Origin: WVZH01 sp034430895
GTDB taxonomy: Bacteria; Chloroflexota; Anaerolineae; Anaerolineales; E44-bin32
DNA: 44,993 bases
Direction of reading: 5' to 3'
Assembly (NCBI GenBank): GCA_034430895.1
Contig: DAOUDW010000021.1
Location: 1-44,993, forward strand
Part shown: in pieces, positions 16,323 through 24,075 of the stretch
Numbering within the stretch: the stretch's first letter is position 1
Layout of the letters: the number at the start of each line of letters is the position of its first letter
Position numbers and translations under genes: made by a program
Notes under the pieces: generated by a model
Database searches by the model: none
What the model saw: the letters and a program-made list of their open reading frames with translations, nothing else
Told to the model about the DNA's origin: nothing

Positions 16323-17345
16323 TCATTCCGTCCATGAGAATTCAGCCACAACCGGGTTGTGGTCCGACATCCCATCCTTCAACACCCGAACCCACTGCGG
16401 TTTGAAATGTGCGGAATGCCAGATGTAATCGATGCGTTCGACACGAAAATCCGTTCCCACAGGATGGATCGTATGGCCCAACCCCCATCCAATTTCGGCG
16501 AAAGTGTCAGACAAGACTTCCTCCATATGACCGTGGGCGATGGAAATCTCCGATAAATTGCAGTCGCATAAAACCAGGACAGGCATTTCTTCATCGGTCA
16601 CTTCATCGATCACGAGGCCGATCTGACGCAGGCGGATTTTCTGGCGCTTGGCAATACGTTCAGGCCACTCCTGAATTGGCAATTCGCCCATCAGCGTTGG
16701 GATGAGATGCACGACCACAACTTTGATCGGCGTGCCATCCACATCGACCTTCACCACCCAGGACAGGTCACGCCACGGCAGATTCAACCGCTCCACAGAA
16801 AGGATGGGATAGCGGCTGAACAAACCGACTTGCAAGATATGCTCCGTCGGCAGGGGAGTGTGGTAGGGATATTCATTGGACAGGAAACCCTCCAATGGGT
16901 CGGCGTTTGCGGGGATTAATTCCTGTAAACCCACCAGGTCGGCGTCAGCGGCGAGGATCGTCTCCGCCAAAGCTTCATATTCCGTGTTTCGATTGAGCAC
17001 ATTGAACGTCATGACCCGGAGCGTGCGGACTTCGGGATCTTGTGCCGGGCGAAAGTGAGGAAAAAGCCGAAAACCATAGAGCACGAAAAAGAAAAGCGTC
17101 GGCACACATAAGAACAGGATCGGTTTTCGCTCGCGCAGTATTATTGCGCCTATCCAGAAAATCGGCAGAAGTACGAAGAAAACCTTGAGGTAATGGTTCA
17201 AAATCCAGAGCAACCAGTGACTGTCGGAGATGACCAGTCGGAGGATGAGCGGCAAGGTGCAAAAGATCGCATAAGCGATGATAAACCATCGTAAACCTTT
17301 TCTTATCTTCATTCCGTCATACTCTTCCCAGAGACTATCCATCAT
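16323..17345 (-). CDS. Membrane-anchored endonuclease/exonuclease/phosphatase family protein
   Basis: This 340-residue protein has three N-terminal hydrophobic helices (about 20-95) and a C-terminal EEP domain. Its catalytic motifs are visible: N115 in VMTFNVLNRN, the metal-binding Glu142 in LVGLQEL, VLVLCDCNLS (for GDFN, keeping the Asp and Asn), RIDYIW and the terminal SDHNPVVAEF. EEP enzymes hydrolyse phosphodiesters in DNA, RNA, phosphoinositides or sphingomyelin. The membrane anchor points to a lipid or an extracytoplasmic substrate, which is an inference. Three ATG codons are possible (17345, 17342, 17312). None has an ideal ribosome binding site; the third, just before the basic MKIRKGLR, has GGGAAGAG 9 bases upstream. 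A relic of a second copy follows at 16237-16276. Confidence 0.85.
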   Translation of the reverse strand: MMDSLWEEYDGMKIRKGLRWFIIAYAIFCTLPLILRLVISDSHWLLWILNHYLKVFFVLLPIFWIGAIILRERKPILFLCVPTLFFFVLYGFRLFPHFRPAQDPEVRTLRVMTFNVLNRNTEYEALAETILAADADLVGLQELIPANADPLEGFLSNEYPYHTPLPTEHILQVGLFSRYPILSVERLNLPWRDLSWVVKVDVDGTPIKVVVVHLIPTLMGELPIQEWPERIAKRQKIRLRQIGLVIDEVTDEEMPVLVLCDCNLSEISIAHGHMEEVLSDTFAEIGWGLGHTIHPVGTDFRVERIDYIWHSAHFKPQWVRVLKDGMSDHNPVVAEFSWTE

Positions 17346-17436
17346 CCTGATGTCAACATGCGAGATTGTATCCCAAGTCGAGAATCTTGGATGTCTATTT
17401 TTTTACTACGACGAAATTCACAAGGTGAAATGACGG

Positions 17437-18357
17437 CTAAGGCTGGTATCCCGCTACGAAGACACCAAAGAGATGAGGACACTGATTGAGGTAGTATTGC
17501 GATTCCTCACTCGAGAACGACCAATTCTCGTCGGTCCAGCCTATGATTTCCTTACAGGTTGGCGTAGCGTAATGATCGTCGCTTGTGCCGAAACCAAAGG
17601 GGTGCAGGAATTCATGCACGATCCCGGCGGCGGTCATGAACGTTGGCGTTGAGGCGTATAAATCATCCACCAACAAGGAACACATGGAATAACCATACTT
17701 CTCCACGCAGGGTATCCCTGGCTGGCCGCGGCATTCCCCGCCGATGGAAACGTCGCTGATGACTTCATCCTCATCACCATACCCACATATGCCATAATGA
17801 TGACTCCAATGCATCACCGCCATATAGACATATTCATCCCCAACGAGCGGAGAAACGAATTCGTTGTGGTAGCCAACTGGTCCGTTGACCCAACCCGAGT
17901 ATCCACCATAATGCTGCGCCATGCCGTGATCCCCATAGGAGTAAATCACCAAACCGTTGGGAGTCTCAGAGGCGATCGTTTCCAGGTATGCGATCGCCAT
18001 TTCTTTCATCGTCCCACCCGGTTCCATTTCACGGAAATCAATCCATTCAAACTCGAAGCCCGTTCTCTCATACAATATTCGTGATGAATCCTCGAGGACT
18101 TCTACCGCGGCCTGGCGATTCACCGGTTCAGAGGAGATATCCACCAGGATGGACACTTTAAATATCCCGCTCGGCTCAGCAATGGTCTCTTCGAGTGTGG
18201 GAGTCGATTCCGGCGTGTCGGTATCTCGCAGAGCAGATGTCGCTGGGCTTGTTACTGGCTTCACTGTTGGAGACGGAGTCGCTTCATATCCCGGCCAATT
18301 GCAGGCAAGAGCAGCCAGAACGAGAATTAGAAAAGGCATGAGATATTTCCGATACAT
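17437..18357 (-). CDS. Lipoprotein with metzincin-like HExxH metallopeptidase motif
   Basis: This 306-residue precursor has a lipobox LAALAC (Cys19), a Pro/Thr/Ser-rich linker to about residue 60 and a domain with HEFLHPFGFGTSDDH at 248-262. HExxH binds zinc, and the following xxG and acidic/His cluster resemble the metzincin extension (HExxHxxGxxH), although the residue at the exact third-ligand place is Thr258 and the nearby Asp260, Asp261 or His262 would have to serve. Several cysteines (for example 191, 209, 217, 226, 268, 293) suggest disulfides outside the cell. No family name is certain. The ATG at 18357 has GGGAGGG at 6 bases; the open frame extends 46 codons further without a start signal. 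TATAAT at 18383-18388 lies just upstream. Confidence 0.65.
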   Translation of the reverse strand: MYRKYLMPFLILVLAALACNWPGYEATPSPTVKPVTSPATSALRDTDTPESTPTLEETIAEPSGIFKVSILVDISSEPVNRQAAVEVLEDSSRILYERTGFEFEWIDFREMEPGGTMKEMAIAYLETIASETPNGLVIYSYGDHGMAQHYGGYSGWVNGPVGYHNEFVSPLVGDEYVYMAVMHWSHHYGICGYGDEDEVISDVSIGGECRGQPGIPCVEKYGYSMCSLLVDDLYASTPTFMTAAGIVHEFLHPFGFGTSDDHYATPTCKEIIGWTDENWSFSSEESQYYLNQCPHLFGVFVAGYQP

Positions 18358-18382
18358 CCCAACCCTCCCGCTGACTCTGACC

Positions 18383-18388
18383 ATTATA
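18383..18388 (-). promoter_or_regulatory. -10 hexamer before the metallopeptidase-like lipoprotein gene
   Basis: TATAAT on the minus strand ends 25 bases before the ATG at 18357, which has its own GGGAGGG site. The -35 region is weak (TTCGGT at 17 bases). Confidence 0.4.
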
Positions 18389-18491
18389 GCCGCGCTTCCA
18401 ACCCGACCGAAATGGCTCTTATTTGCCGTATCGAACGATGGAGAGGTGATAGCACTCCCTGCAACTTGAACTGCAATGCAATCGAGGTCTT

Positions 18492-20033
18492 TCAATCACT
18501 GGTCGGCAGATATGGCATCGAAGGACCTTCTACCCCCATCAACTCCACCAAGGCTACCTGCAGCGCGGTGCGATCATCCCAGGGATATTCCGTTTCCCCG
18601 AAACACATCGACTGCTCGTGCCCCTTTCCACAAGCGATTACCAGATCGCCGGGCTGCGCTTTTCGCACAGCGAAACGCAGCGCATCCGCGCGATCGGGCT
18701 CACGCCAGAAAGTCTCACCTTCAACAGCTCCCTTGGATCGAGCCCCCTGTGCCATCTCTTCCAAAATACCATCCAACGATTCCGTACGAGGGTCCTCCGC
18801 GGTCAGGATCGTAAGATCGGCAAGCTCGGCAGAGATCTCCGCCATCATGCGTCGTTTCTCCCGGTCGCGTAGACCGGCCGAGCCAAAGACGGCGATCACC
18901 CGCCCCGATGTTAACTCACGCACCGTCTCCAGCGCCCTGCGTAAAGCGTTAGGCGTGTGGGCAAAATCGACGATGGCCGTGAACAACTGTCCCAGATCTA
19001 TGCGCTGCATGCGTCCCGGCACACCGAGCAATTGTGCGATGCCCTCGGCGGCCGTCTCTGGTTGGATACCCAGCGCTTTGATGGTAACCGCCAGAGCGGC
19101 CAAGCAATTGGGAACATTGTAGCTCCCGATCAGTTTACTCTCGACCTGCTGTTCGAAATCCGTGCCACACACGGTAAAACGAAGTCCTTGAGAACGGCTT
19201 TCGATCTCTTTTGCGTATACATCCGCATCCTGGCTTAACCCATAGGTCAGTTGGCCTGTCTTCGTGATTTCCCGCAGGAAGGTATAGGAAGAATCGTCGT
19301 GGTTCAGCACCGCGGTTTTTTCTGGGCCGAAAATCTTCTTCGCGCCGGAGAGTCCCTGGGAGAATAAACGACCTTTTACCTGCCGGTATGCTTCATAGGT
19401 GCCATGATAATCGAGGTGCTCGTGGGTAATGTTGGTCACGGCTGCGATGTCGAACTCGCAGGCCCCAACACGCTGTTGAGCCAACCCGTGCGAAGTCGCC
19501 TCCAGAACGCAATGCGTTATCCCCGCTGATACCATTTGCGCCAGATAACCCTGAACCTCGTGGGCATCCGGCGTGGTAACATGCAATCCCGATTCTAAGG
19601 TCTGCGAACCGATGACGACATTGACCGTCGTAAGCAGACCGGCCGTGTAGCCTGCATGGCGAAGAATCTCGTGGATCAAGCTGGCGGTGGTCGTCTTGCC
19701 ATCCGTACCCGTGACCCCGATGAGAATAAGTTTCGTCGAGGGATGGCCATACCAGGCGGCCGTGATCTGCGCCCATGCGAGGCGCGAATCGGGGACTCGA
19801 AAATAGGGAATTCCTAACCCGGGGTCATCTTGCTCTCCAACTGCAGCTGCCGCTCCTCGTGCCGCTGCATCATTCAGAAAATCGTGGCCATCGTAGTCGC
19901 TTCCACGCCTGGCAACGAACAGAGCCCCCGCCTGGACGGTGCGCGAATCGGCGGTCAGCGCCTTGATTTCCATATCCGGCTGACCACCGAGGTTGATTCC
20001 GTTTACATGAAGCAGTATCTGATGCAGAAACAT
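18492..20033 (-). CDS. murE: UDP-N-acetylmuramyl-tripeptide synthetase (MurE)
   Basis: This 513-residue Mur ligase adds the third amino acid to UDP-MurNAc-L-Ala-D-Glu in the cytoplasm. The N-terminal MurE signature LTADSRTVQAGALFVA (about 27-42), the ATP loop GVTGTDGKTTT (106-116), TTPDAHEVQGYLAQM, the carbamylated-lysine site VKGRLF and VDFAHTPNAL are all present. The position that distinguishes diaminopimelate-type MurE (DNPR) reads EDPR at 413-416, so the amino acid added may be diaminopimelate, ornithine or lysine. Ornithine is known in peptidoglycan of some Chloroflexota. The start ATG has only a weak ribosome binding site. The gene follows the atpF-delta fusion by 67 bases and is not in a division-wall cluster here. 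Confidence 0.93.
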   Translation of the reverse strand: MFLHQILLHVNGINLGGQPDMEIKALTADSRTVQAGALFVARRGSDYDGHDFLNDAAARGAAAAVGEQDDPGLGIPYFRVPDSRLAWAQITAAWYGHPSTKLILIGVTGTDGKTTTASLIHEILRHAGYTAGLLTTVNVVIGSQTLESGLHVTTPDAHEVQGYLAQMVSAGITHCVLEATSHGLAQQRVGACEFDIAAVTNITHEHLDYHGTYEAYRQVKGRLFSQGLSGAKKIFGPEKTAVLNHDDSSYTFLREITKTGQLTYGLSQDADVYAKEIESRSQGLRFTVCGTDFEQQVESKLIGSYNVPNCLAALAVTIKALGIQPETAAEGIAQLLGVPGRMQRIDLGQLFTAIVDFAHTPNALRRALETVRELTSGRVIAVFGSAGLRDREKRRMMAEISAELADLTILTAEDPRTESLDGILEEMAQGARSKGAVEGETFWREPDRADALRFAVRKAQPGDLVIACGKGHEQSMCFGETEYPWDDRTALQVALVELMGVEGPSMPYLPTSD

Positions 20034-20100
20034 TATCAGAAGATCCCACGCTTATGACGCACTGATGCTCCAAAGCACAATCATAACCCTGCGTGGAAGA

Positions 20101-20838
20101 TTATTCGAGGGTTTGCCGCAGGCTTTCCAGTTTGCCAGCGACGGAACCATCCAGGACTTTATCGCCAACTTGGATTACCAGGCCACCCAGAATGCCCGTT
20201 TCTACATTGAAGTTGACTGGAACTTTCTCGCCAATTTTATCAATCACTTCGCTTTCGACTGTCTCTTTTTCCTTTTTCGTGAGCGGCAACGCAGATGTCA
20301 CTTCAGCACTTATACCGGACAACTTTTTACCTTTAAGTAAGACTACTCTGCCCTTGCGCACACCGCTGAAGAATTCCTCGATCAAGGCGTGTTGGCGTTT
20401 TTCATCCAGTGTTTCCCCAATGACTTTCTGGGCCGCTGCAATGGCCAAGGCTGCCACCTGTCCGCGCAAATCTCGCAGCGCCTTGTTTTTGGCCTCCTCA
20501 CTCTCCTCATTGGCAGACTGATGAATTTGCACGGCTTCTTGTTCCGCCTGGTTTTTGATGTCGAGTGCAATCTCGTTCCCTTGCTTGCTGGCTTCACGCA
20601 TGAGATTGGACGCTTCCTGACGCGCTTCGCCGATGATCTTCTCCGCTTCCTGCTCAGCGTTGGCACGAGCATCTGCCGCCAAGCGTGCGTCCTCCAAACC
20701 TTGTGCGATCGTCTCTCTGCGGCGTTTAAGCATGGAAAGAATGGGTTTATACGCCCACGCACGGAGCACAAGAACCATGATAAGAAAGCTAAAAAGCTGG
20801 ACCAACAAATAACCGAGGTTAATCCCTAGACGTTCCAA
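20101..20838 (-). CDS. atpF: ATP synthase b subunit fused to a delta-like C-terminal domain
   Basis: This 245-residue protein starts with the b-subunit membrane helix (LGYLLVQLFSFLIMVLVLRAWAYKP, ending near residue 30) and a long charged coiled coil (about 35-130), and completes b with RGQVAALAIAAAQKVIGETLD. From about residue 165 the sequence is that of the delta (OSCP) C-terminal domain: VTSALPLTKKEKETVE, then GILGGLVIQVGDKVLDGSV and KLESLRQTL. The delta N-terminal helical domain, which binds alpha subunits, is absent. The protein would form the peripheral stalk between membrane and F1. Start is TTG with GGAGG 6 bases upstream. It follows atpE by 30 bases. No atpH, atpA, atpG, atpD or atpC follows; murE comes next. 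Confidence 0.9.
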   Translation of the reverse strand: MERLGINLGYLLVQLFSFLIMVLVLRAWAYKPILSMLKRRRETIAQGLEDARLAADARANAEQEAEKIIGEARQEASNLMREASKQGNEIALDIKNQAEQEAVQIHQSANEESEEAKNKALRDLRGQVAALAIAAAQKVIGETLDEKRQHALIEEFFSGVRKGRVVLLKGKKLSGISAEVTSALPLTKKEKETVESEVIDKIGEKVPVNFNVETGILGGLVIQVGDKVLDGSVAGKLESLRQTLE

Positions 20839-20868
20839 AGCGATCCTCCTACTGCCAGCTTGTTGTTA

Positions 20869-21114
20869 TCACACGAATAAGATCAACATCGCCACAACGA
20901 GAGCGTAAATCGCCACAGCTTCGGCAAAGGCGATGGCCAGAATCATGTTGAGCTGGATCGTGCCAGCCGTATCCGGATTTCGAGCGATACCCTGCATGGC
21001 GCCATAGGCGAGGATACCAATCCCCAAACCAGGGCCAAAAGTACCTATCATAGCTAATCCGGCAGCAAGGAACTTCAAACCGTCCCTTAAGGCAGCTGCA
21101 GCTTCTGCATCCAT
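20869..21114 (-). CDS. atpE: ATP synthase c subunit
   Basis: This 81-residue proteolipid has the two-helix hairpin of the Fo rotor ring. Helix 1 carries the Gly-rich GPGLGIGILAYGAMQG, the cytoplasmic loop is ARNP, and helix 2 has the ion-binding carboxylate Glu65 in AFAEAVAIY. Known sodium-binding rings have a Gln in helix 1 and Ser/Thr after the Glu; here there is no such Gln and the next residue is Ala, so proton coupling is the better reading. The ATG has AGGAGG upstream. The gene lies between atpB (79 bases) and the b-delta fusion, the usual B-E-F order. Confidence 0.96.
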   Translation of the reverse strand: MDAEAAAALRDGLKFLAAGLAMIGTFGPGLGIGILAYGAMQGIARNPDTAGTIQLNMILAIAFAEAVAIYALVVAMLILFV

Positions 21115-21193
21115 TTAGTACCTCCTGATTATTATCACGTTATATCGCCGAGGATATGTTCCCAAATTAAAGTGATCTTTGCTTGCATGCTTC

Positions 21194-22255
21194 CTAGTGA
21201 CCATCATGTGCGATCGTCGCCATGGTCATAAAGACCATAACCAGCATGCCAAACACCATCGCCTGGACTAAACCAACAAAGAGTTCTAAGAAAACAATAC
21301 CGGATTGGATGACAACAGGAACAAGCGTTCCGATGATGAAAAGCAACACCGAGCCGGCGAAAATATTTCCGAACAAACGAAAGGAGAAAGAGATGATCTT
21401 GGCGATTTCTGCGATCAATTCCAGAAGCCCGACATATATATCCGTAAAAGGAAAAATCAGGTCGAATGGGCTGATCTTTTCCCTGAAGAGTAATTTTCCC
21501 AAACGGCCAAAATTGAGATATTTTTTCAAGTAGGTGATCCCAACGGCACGAAAGCCGAGTATCTGGATCACGATCACCGAAGTCAGGGCAAGTGCAAGTG
21601 TGAAGTTCAAATCCGTCGATGCCACACGGACATACGGCGTGAATCCCAAGCCTTCGCCAATGTCTTCTTCACTGTCGTGACTATCCGAATCACTAACCAC
21701 TTCGGTTTCGATTTCCCCTGTGATCGTGGTTACATGGAAATCCCCGATGGCGAAAAGTTCTTGCGTTTCGTATGCAGGAGTACCGTGATGAGGTTCATGC
21801 AGCATACCGATGCTATCGACACCGGGTATGAGTTCACTCCAATTGATGAGAAGCACCATAAGAATGATCGTCGCCACCCAAGGAAAGACGGTATCTGCCC
21901 ACTTGCGGGCGGTTGATTCTGTCAAATTGTAAATCGCCTCTACGATCATCTCGAAGATCTGGGGAACACCACTCAGGATCATCGCCCCGCCGCGCGTCAC
22001 TCGCCAGACCGAGAACGCAATCAGGATCAAGAGTAAATCGGCGATCAACGTAGCAATCATCGTATTCGTAAGGTATAAATCTCCAATTAGCGGAAGAGTG
22101 ACCGGTCCCGCAACGGCCTCTGCAGGAAGTTGAATGTGCGGTTTAACGGGGGAAAAGGCTTTGACGGCAAAGACATTGGCAACGATCACTAAAATGATCA
22201 ACCAACGATACGTACCCCATCGCCATCTAGGACGGGTCTGCTCTGTGCTCTCCAC
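21194..22255 (-). CDS. atpB: ATP synthase a subunit with long acidic insert
   Basis: This 353-residue membrane protein is the stator a subunit that forms the half-channels. The essential Arg is Arg293 in SFSFRLFGNIFAG, and the C-terminal helix pair with FVGLVQAMVFGMLVMVFM is typical. It is longer than the usual 240-280 residues, because residues about 150-208 form a hydrophilic insert rich in Asp, Glu, Ser and His between helices. I place the start at GTG 22255 because GGAGGA lies 8 bases upstream (22264-22269), inside the end of the preceding gene. A frame from an ATG at 22321 exists but has no such site. It overlaps the AtpI/Z-like gene by 29 bases. Confidence 0.93.
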   Translation of the reverse strand: MESTEQTRPRWRWGTYRWLIILVIVANVFAVKAFSPVKPHIQLPAEAVAGPVTLPLIGDLYLTNTMIATLIADLLLILIAFSVWRVTRGGAMILSGVPQIFEMIVEAIYNLTESTARKWADTVFPWVATIILMVLLINWSELIPGVDSIGMLHEPHHGTPAYETQELFAIGDFHVTTITGEIETEVVSDSDSHDSEEDIGEGLGFTPYVRVASTDLNFTLALALTSVIVIQILGFRAVGITYLKKYLNFGRLGKLLFREKISPFDLIFPFTDIYVGLLELIAEIAKIISFSFRLFGNIFAGSVLLFIIGTLVPVVIQSGIVFLELFVGLVQAMVFGMLVMVFMTMATIAHDGH

Positions 22256-22559
22256 CTTCAGTCTCCTCCGTTCGATTAATCCCAACACTCTGCTTCGACA
22301 AAGCTTGAATGCGGGGCGCAAAGGATAAAACCACTCGGATCATCAGGAAAATGGTTAGCGGCACACTCGCCAGAAGAAGAATAACCACAAATAATGGCCG
22401 TGTTTGAAACTGATTATCCAGCCACAGACCGGCCAACAAAGCCACGAGGATGACAACCAATGTCAGGCAACCCACTTGACCAATGACACCCACGAGGGCC
22501 ACCTTCAGCGCCTGAATCGCTCGATCCTTATCAGGCGTTGTATCGTCTTGGGTCATCAT
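22227..22559 (-). CDS. AtpZ/AtpI-like ATP synthase assembly protein
   Basis: This 110-residue protein has two helices (about 24-48 and 54-80) linked by a short turn, as in the AtpI/AtpZ family encoded before atpB, which aids c-ring assembly or magnesium/calcium transport. Matching features are the Gly/Leu-rich helix 1 with GQVGCLTLVVILVALLAGL, the motif WLDNQFQTRPLF and the Pro-containing helix 2. It stands first in the atp run and overlaps the start of atpB, which suggests coupling. The ATG at 22559 is only 6 bases after the -10 element of a good promoter, so the mRNA is probably leaderless. Confidence 0.8.
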   Translation of the reverse strand: MMTQDDTTPDKDRAIQALKVALVGVIGQVGCLTLVVILVALLAGLWLDNQFQTRPLFVVILLLASVPLTIFLMIRVVLSFAPRIQALSKQSVGINRTEETEGGEHRADPS

Positions 22560-22565
22560 CCGAGA

Positions 22566-22594
22566 ATTCTATCACAAGCAATTTTTCGGGTCAA
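22566..22594 (-). promoter_or_regulatory. Promoter of the atp genes, in the nuoN-atpI/Z gap
   Basis: On the minus strand TTGACC (22594-22589) and TAGAAT (22571-22566) are separated by exactly 17 bases, each hexamer matching the sigma-70-type consensus at five of six positions. The AtpI/Z-like ATG follows 6 bases after the -10, where transcription would begin, so a leaderless message is likely. It would uncouple Fo expression from the nuo genes. Confidence 0.75.
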
Positions 22595-22614
22595 ACCAGA
22601 GCATCCTTATCCGA

Positions 22615-24075
22615 TTAGAAGAGCGCTTTCGCCGCTTCCACTGCAAGATTCAACCATGGTCCGCTGATCGTTCCGATGCCGATGATCGCCAGTGTACAAA
22701 ACACCAGGGTTACGGCAGTAGCTCTGGGAATATCGATCGACACCTGCTCATCTTTGGAACGATAAAGATAAACCACTTTGAGAATGGTCATGTAGTAATA
22801 CAGACCGATGATGGCATTCAACACACCCACAATCGCCAACCAAATCCAGCCACTTTGCACCGCTGCGGCAAAGACATAGAACTTGGCCACAAAACCCACC
22901 AGCGGCGGCATTCCAGCCAGTGAAAGCAATGCCAGCATGAGCGCCAGCGCCAGACCCGGCGCCCTGCGGCTCAAACCAGCATAGTCCGCGATCTGTTCTG
23001 AACCCGCGGATTGGGCAAAAATAATTACGATTGTAAAAGCCGCCAGGTTGGTCACCACATAACCCAACAAGTAGAAAACCGAGCTCGCTGTGCCGAGACT
23101 ACTTAATGCCACCAATCCGATTAAGGCATAACCGGCATGCGCGATCGAGGAATATGCCAGCAGGCGCTTGATGTTCTTTTGTGGAATGGCAAGCAAGTTG
23201 CCGATGGTCATTGTGGCTGCGGCCAAAATGGCAAATAGTGTCGTCCAGTACGCTTCGATGGTCGGGAATGCCACCAGCATGACCCGCAGCAGCACCGCGA
23301 AACCCGCCGCTTTCGAGGCCGTGGAGATAAACGCGGTGATCGGAGTCGGAGCTCCCTCGTAAACATCCGGGCTCCAGAAATGAAAGGGAACGACGGACAC
23401 CTTGAAGCCGAATCCAACCAAAACCAGAAGCGCCGTCCCGAGTAAAATCCAGGGAGAGAATTCACCAACCCGAACCATGGCCGCCAATCGGTAGATGTTG
23501 GTCTCCCCGGTGAAGCCAAAGAGAAGACTGAATCCATACAGCATCACCGCCGAAGACAGCGCGCCAAAGAGGAAATACTTGATCCCGGCTTCGGTGGATT
23601 TTTTGTCCGCCTTTAAGAACCCGGCCAGGATGTAGAGGGGGATGGACGTGGTTTCGATTGCCAGCAGCAAGATGATCAAATCTGAGGCCGCCGCCATCAA
23701 ACACATTCCGAATGCGGCTATAAGCAGCAAGGCAAAATAGGCACCTCGTTTTGCCAGGCCTTCCATGTCGAGACTGAGCATACTGGTCACAGCAACAGCG
23801 AAAAGGAACACAATCTTAAACGTAAATCCAGTCCAATCATGGCGCAGCATCCCCCCAAAGATCAAGATCGGATCCCCGCCGATTTCAGGCCGGCTGAATA
23901 GTATCGCCAGAATGAGTGTCAGCAACGATCCGCCAGCGCTGACCCAGCCGAGTAATCGACGCTGTTGTTCTCGCCAGACACCATCCAGGAGCAGAATCAA
24001 CCCTGCCAGGCCGAGAAGCAGTATCTCGGGGAGAACGAGGAGGATGTGGGCGGATTCAAAGTTCGCAAAAGCCAC
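22615..24075 (-). CDS. nuoN: NADH-quinone oxidoreductase subunit N
   Basis: This 486-residue antiporter-like membrane subunit of complex I has about 14 helices. Its proton-path charges are visible: Glu in LLAIETTSIPLYIL (helix 5), Lys in GFKVSVVPFHFWSPDVYEG (helix 7), Lys in STASKAAGF (helix 8) and Lys in VGFVAKFYVF (helix 12). It pumps protons with the neighbouring L and M subunits. The GTG start follows the stop of the second nuoM directly (TAG-GTG) with GGAGG 7 bases upstream. It is the last nuo gene here and is followed after 55 bases by the atp genes. Confidence 0.95.
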   Translation of the reverse strand: MAFANFESAHILLVLPEILLLGLAGLILLLDGVWREQQRRLLGWVSAGGSLLTLILAILFSRPEIGGDPILIFGGMLRHDWTGFTFKIVFLFAVAVTSMLSLDMEGLAKRGAYFALLLIAAFGMCLMAAASDLIILLLAIETTSIPLYILAGFLKADKKSTEAGIKYFLFGALSSAVMLYGFSLLFGFTGETNIYRLAAMVRVGEFSPWILLGTALLVLVGFGFKVSVVPFHFWSPDVYEGAPTPITAFISTASKAAGFAVLLRVMLVAFPTIEAYWTTLFAILAAATMTIGNLLAIPQKNIKRLLAYSSIAHAGYALIGLVALSSLGTASSVFYLLGYVVTNLAAFTIVIIFAQSAGSEQIADYAGLSRRAPGLALALMLALLSLAGMPPLVGFVAKFYVFAAAVQSGWIWLAIVGVLNAIIGLYYYMTILKVVYLYRSKDEQVSIDIPRATAVTLVFCTLAIIGIGTISGPWLNLAVEAAKALF

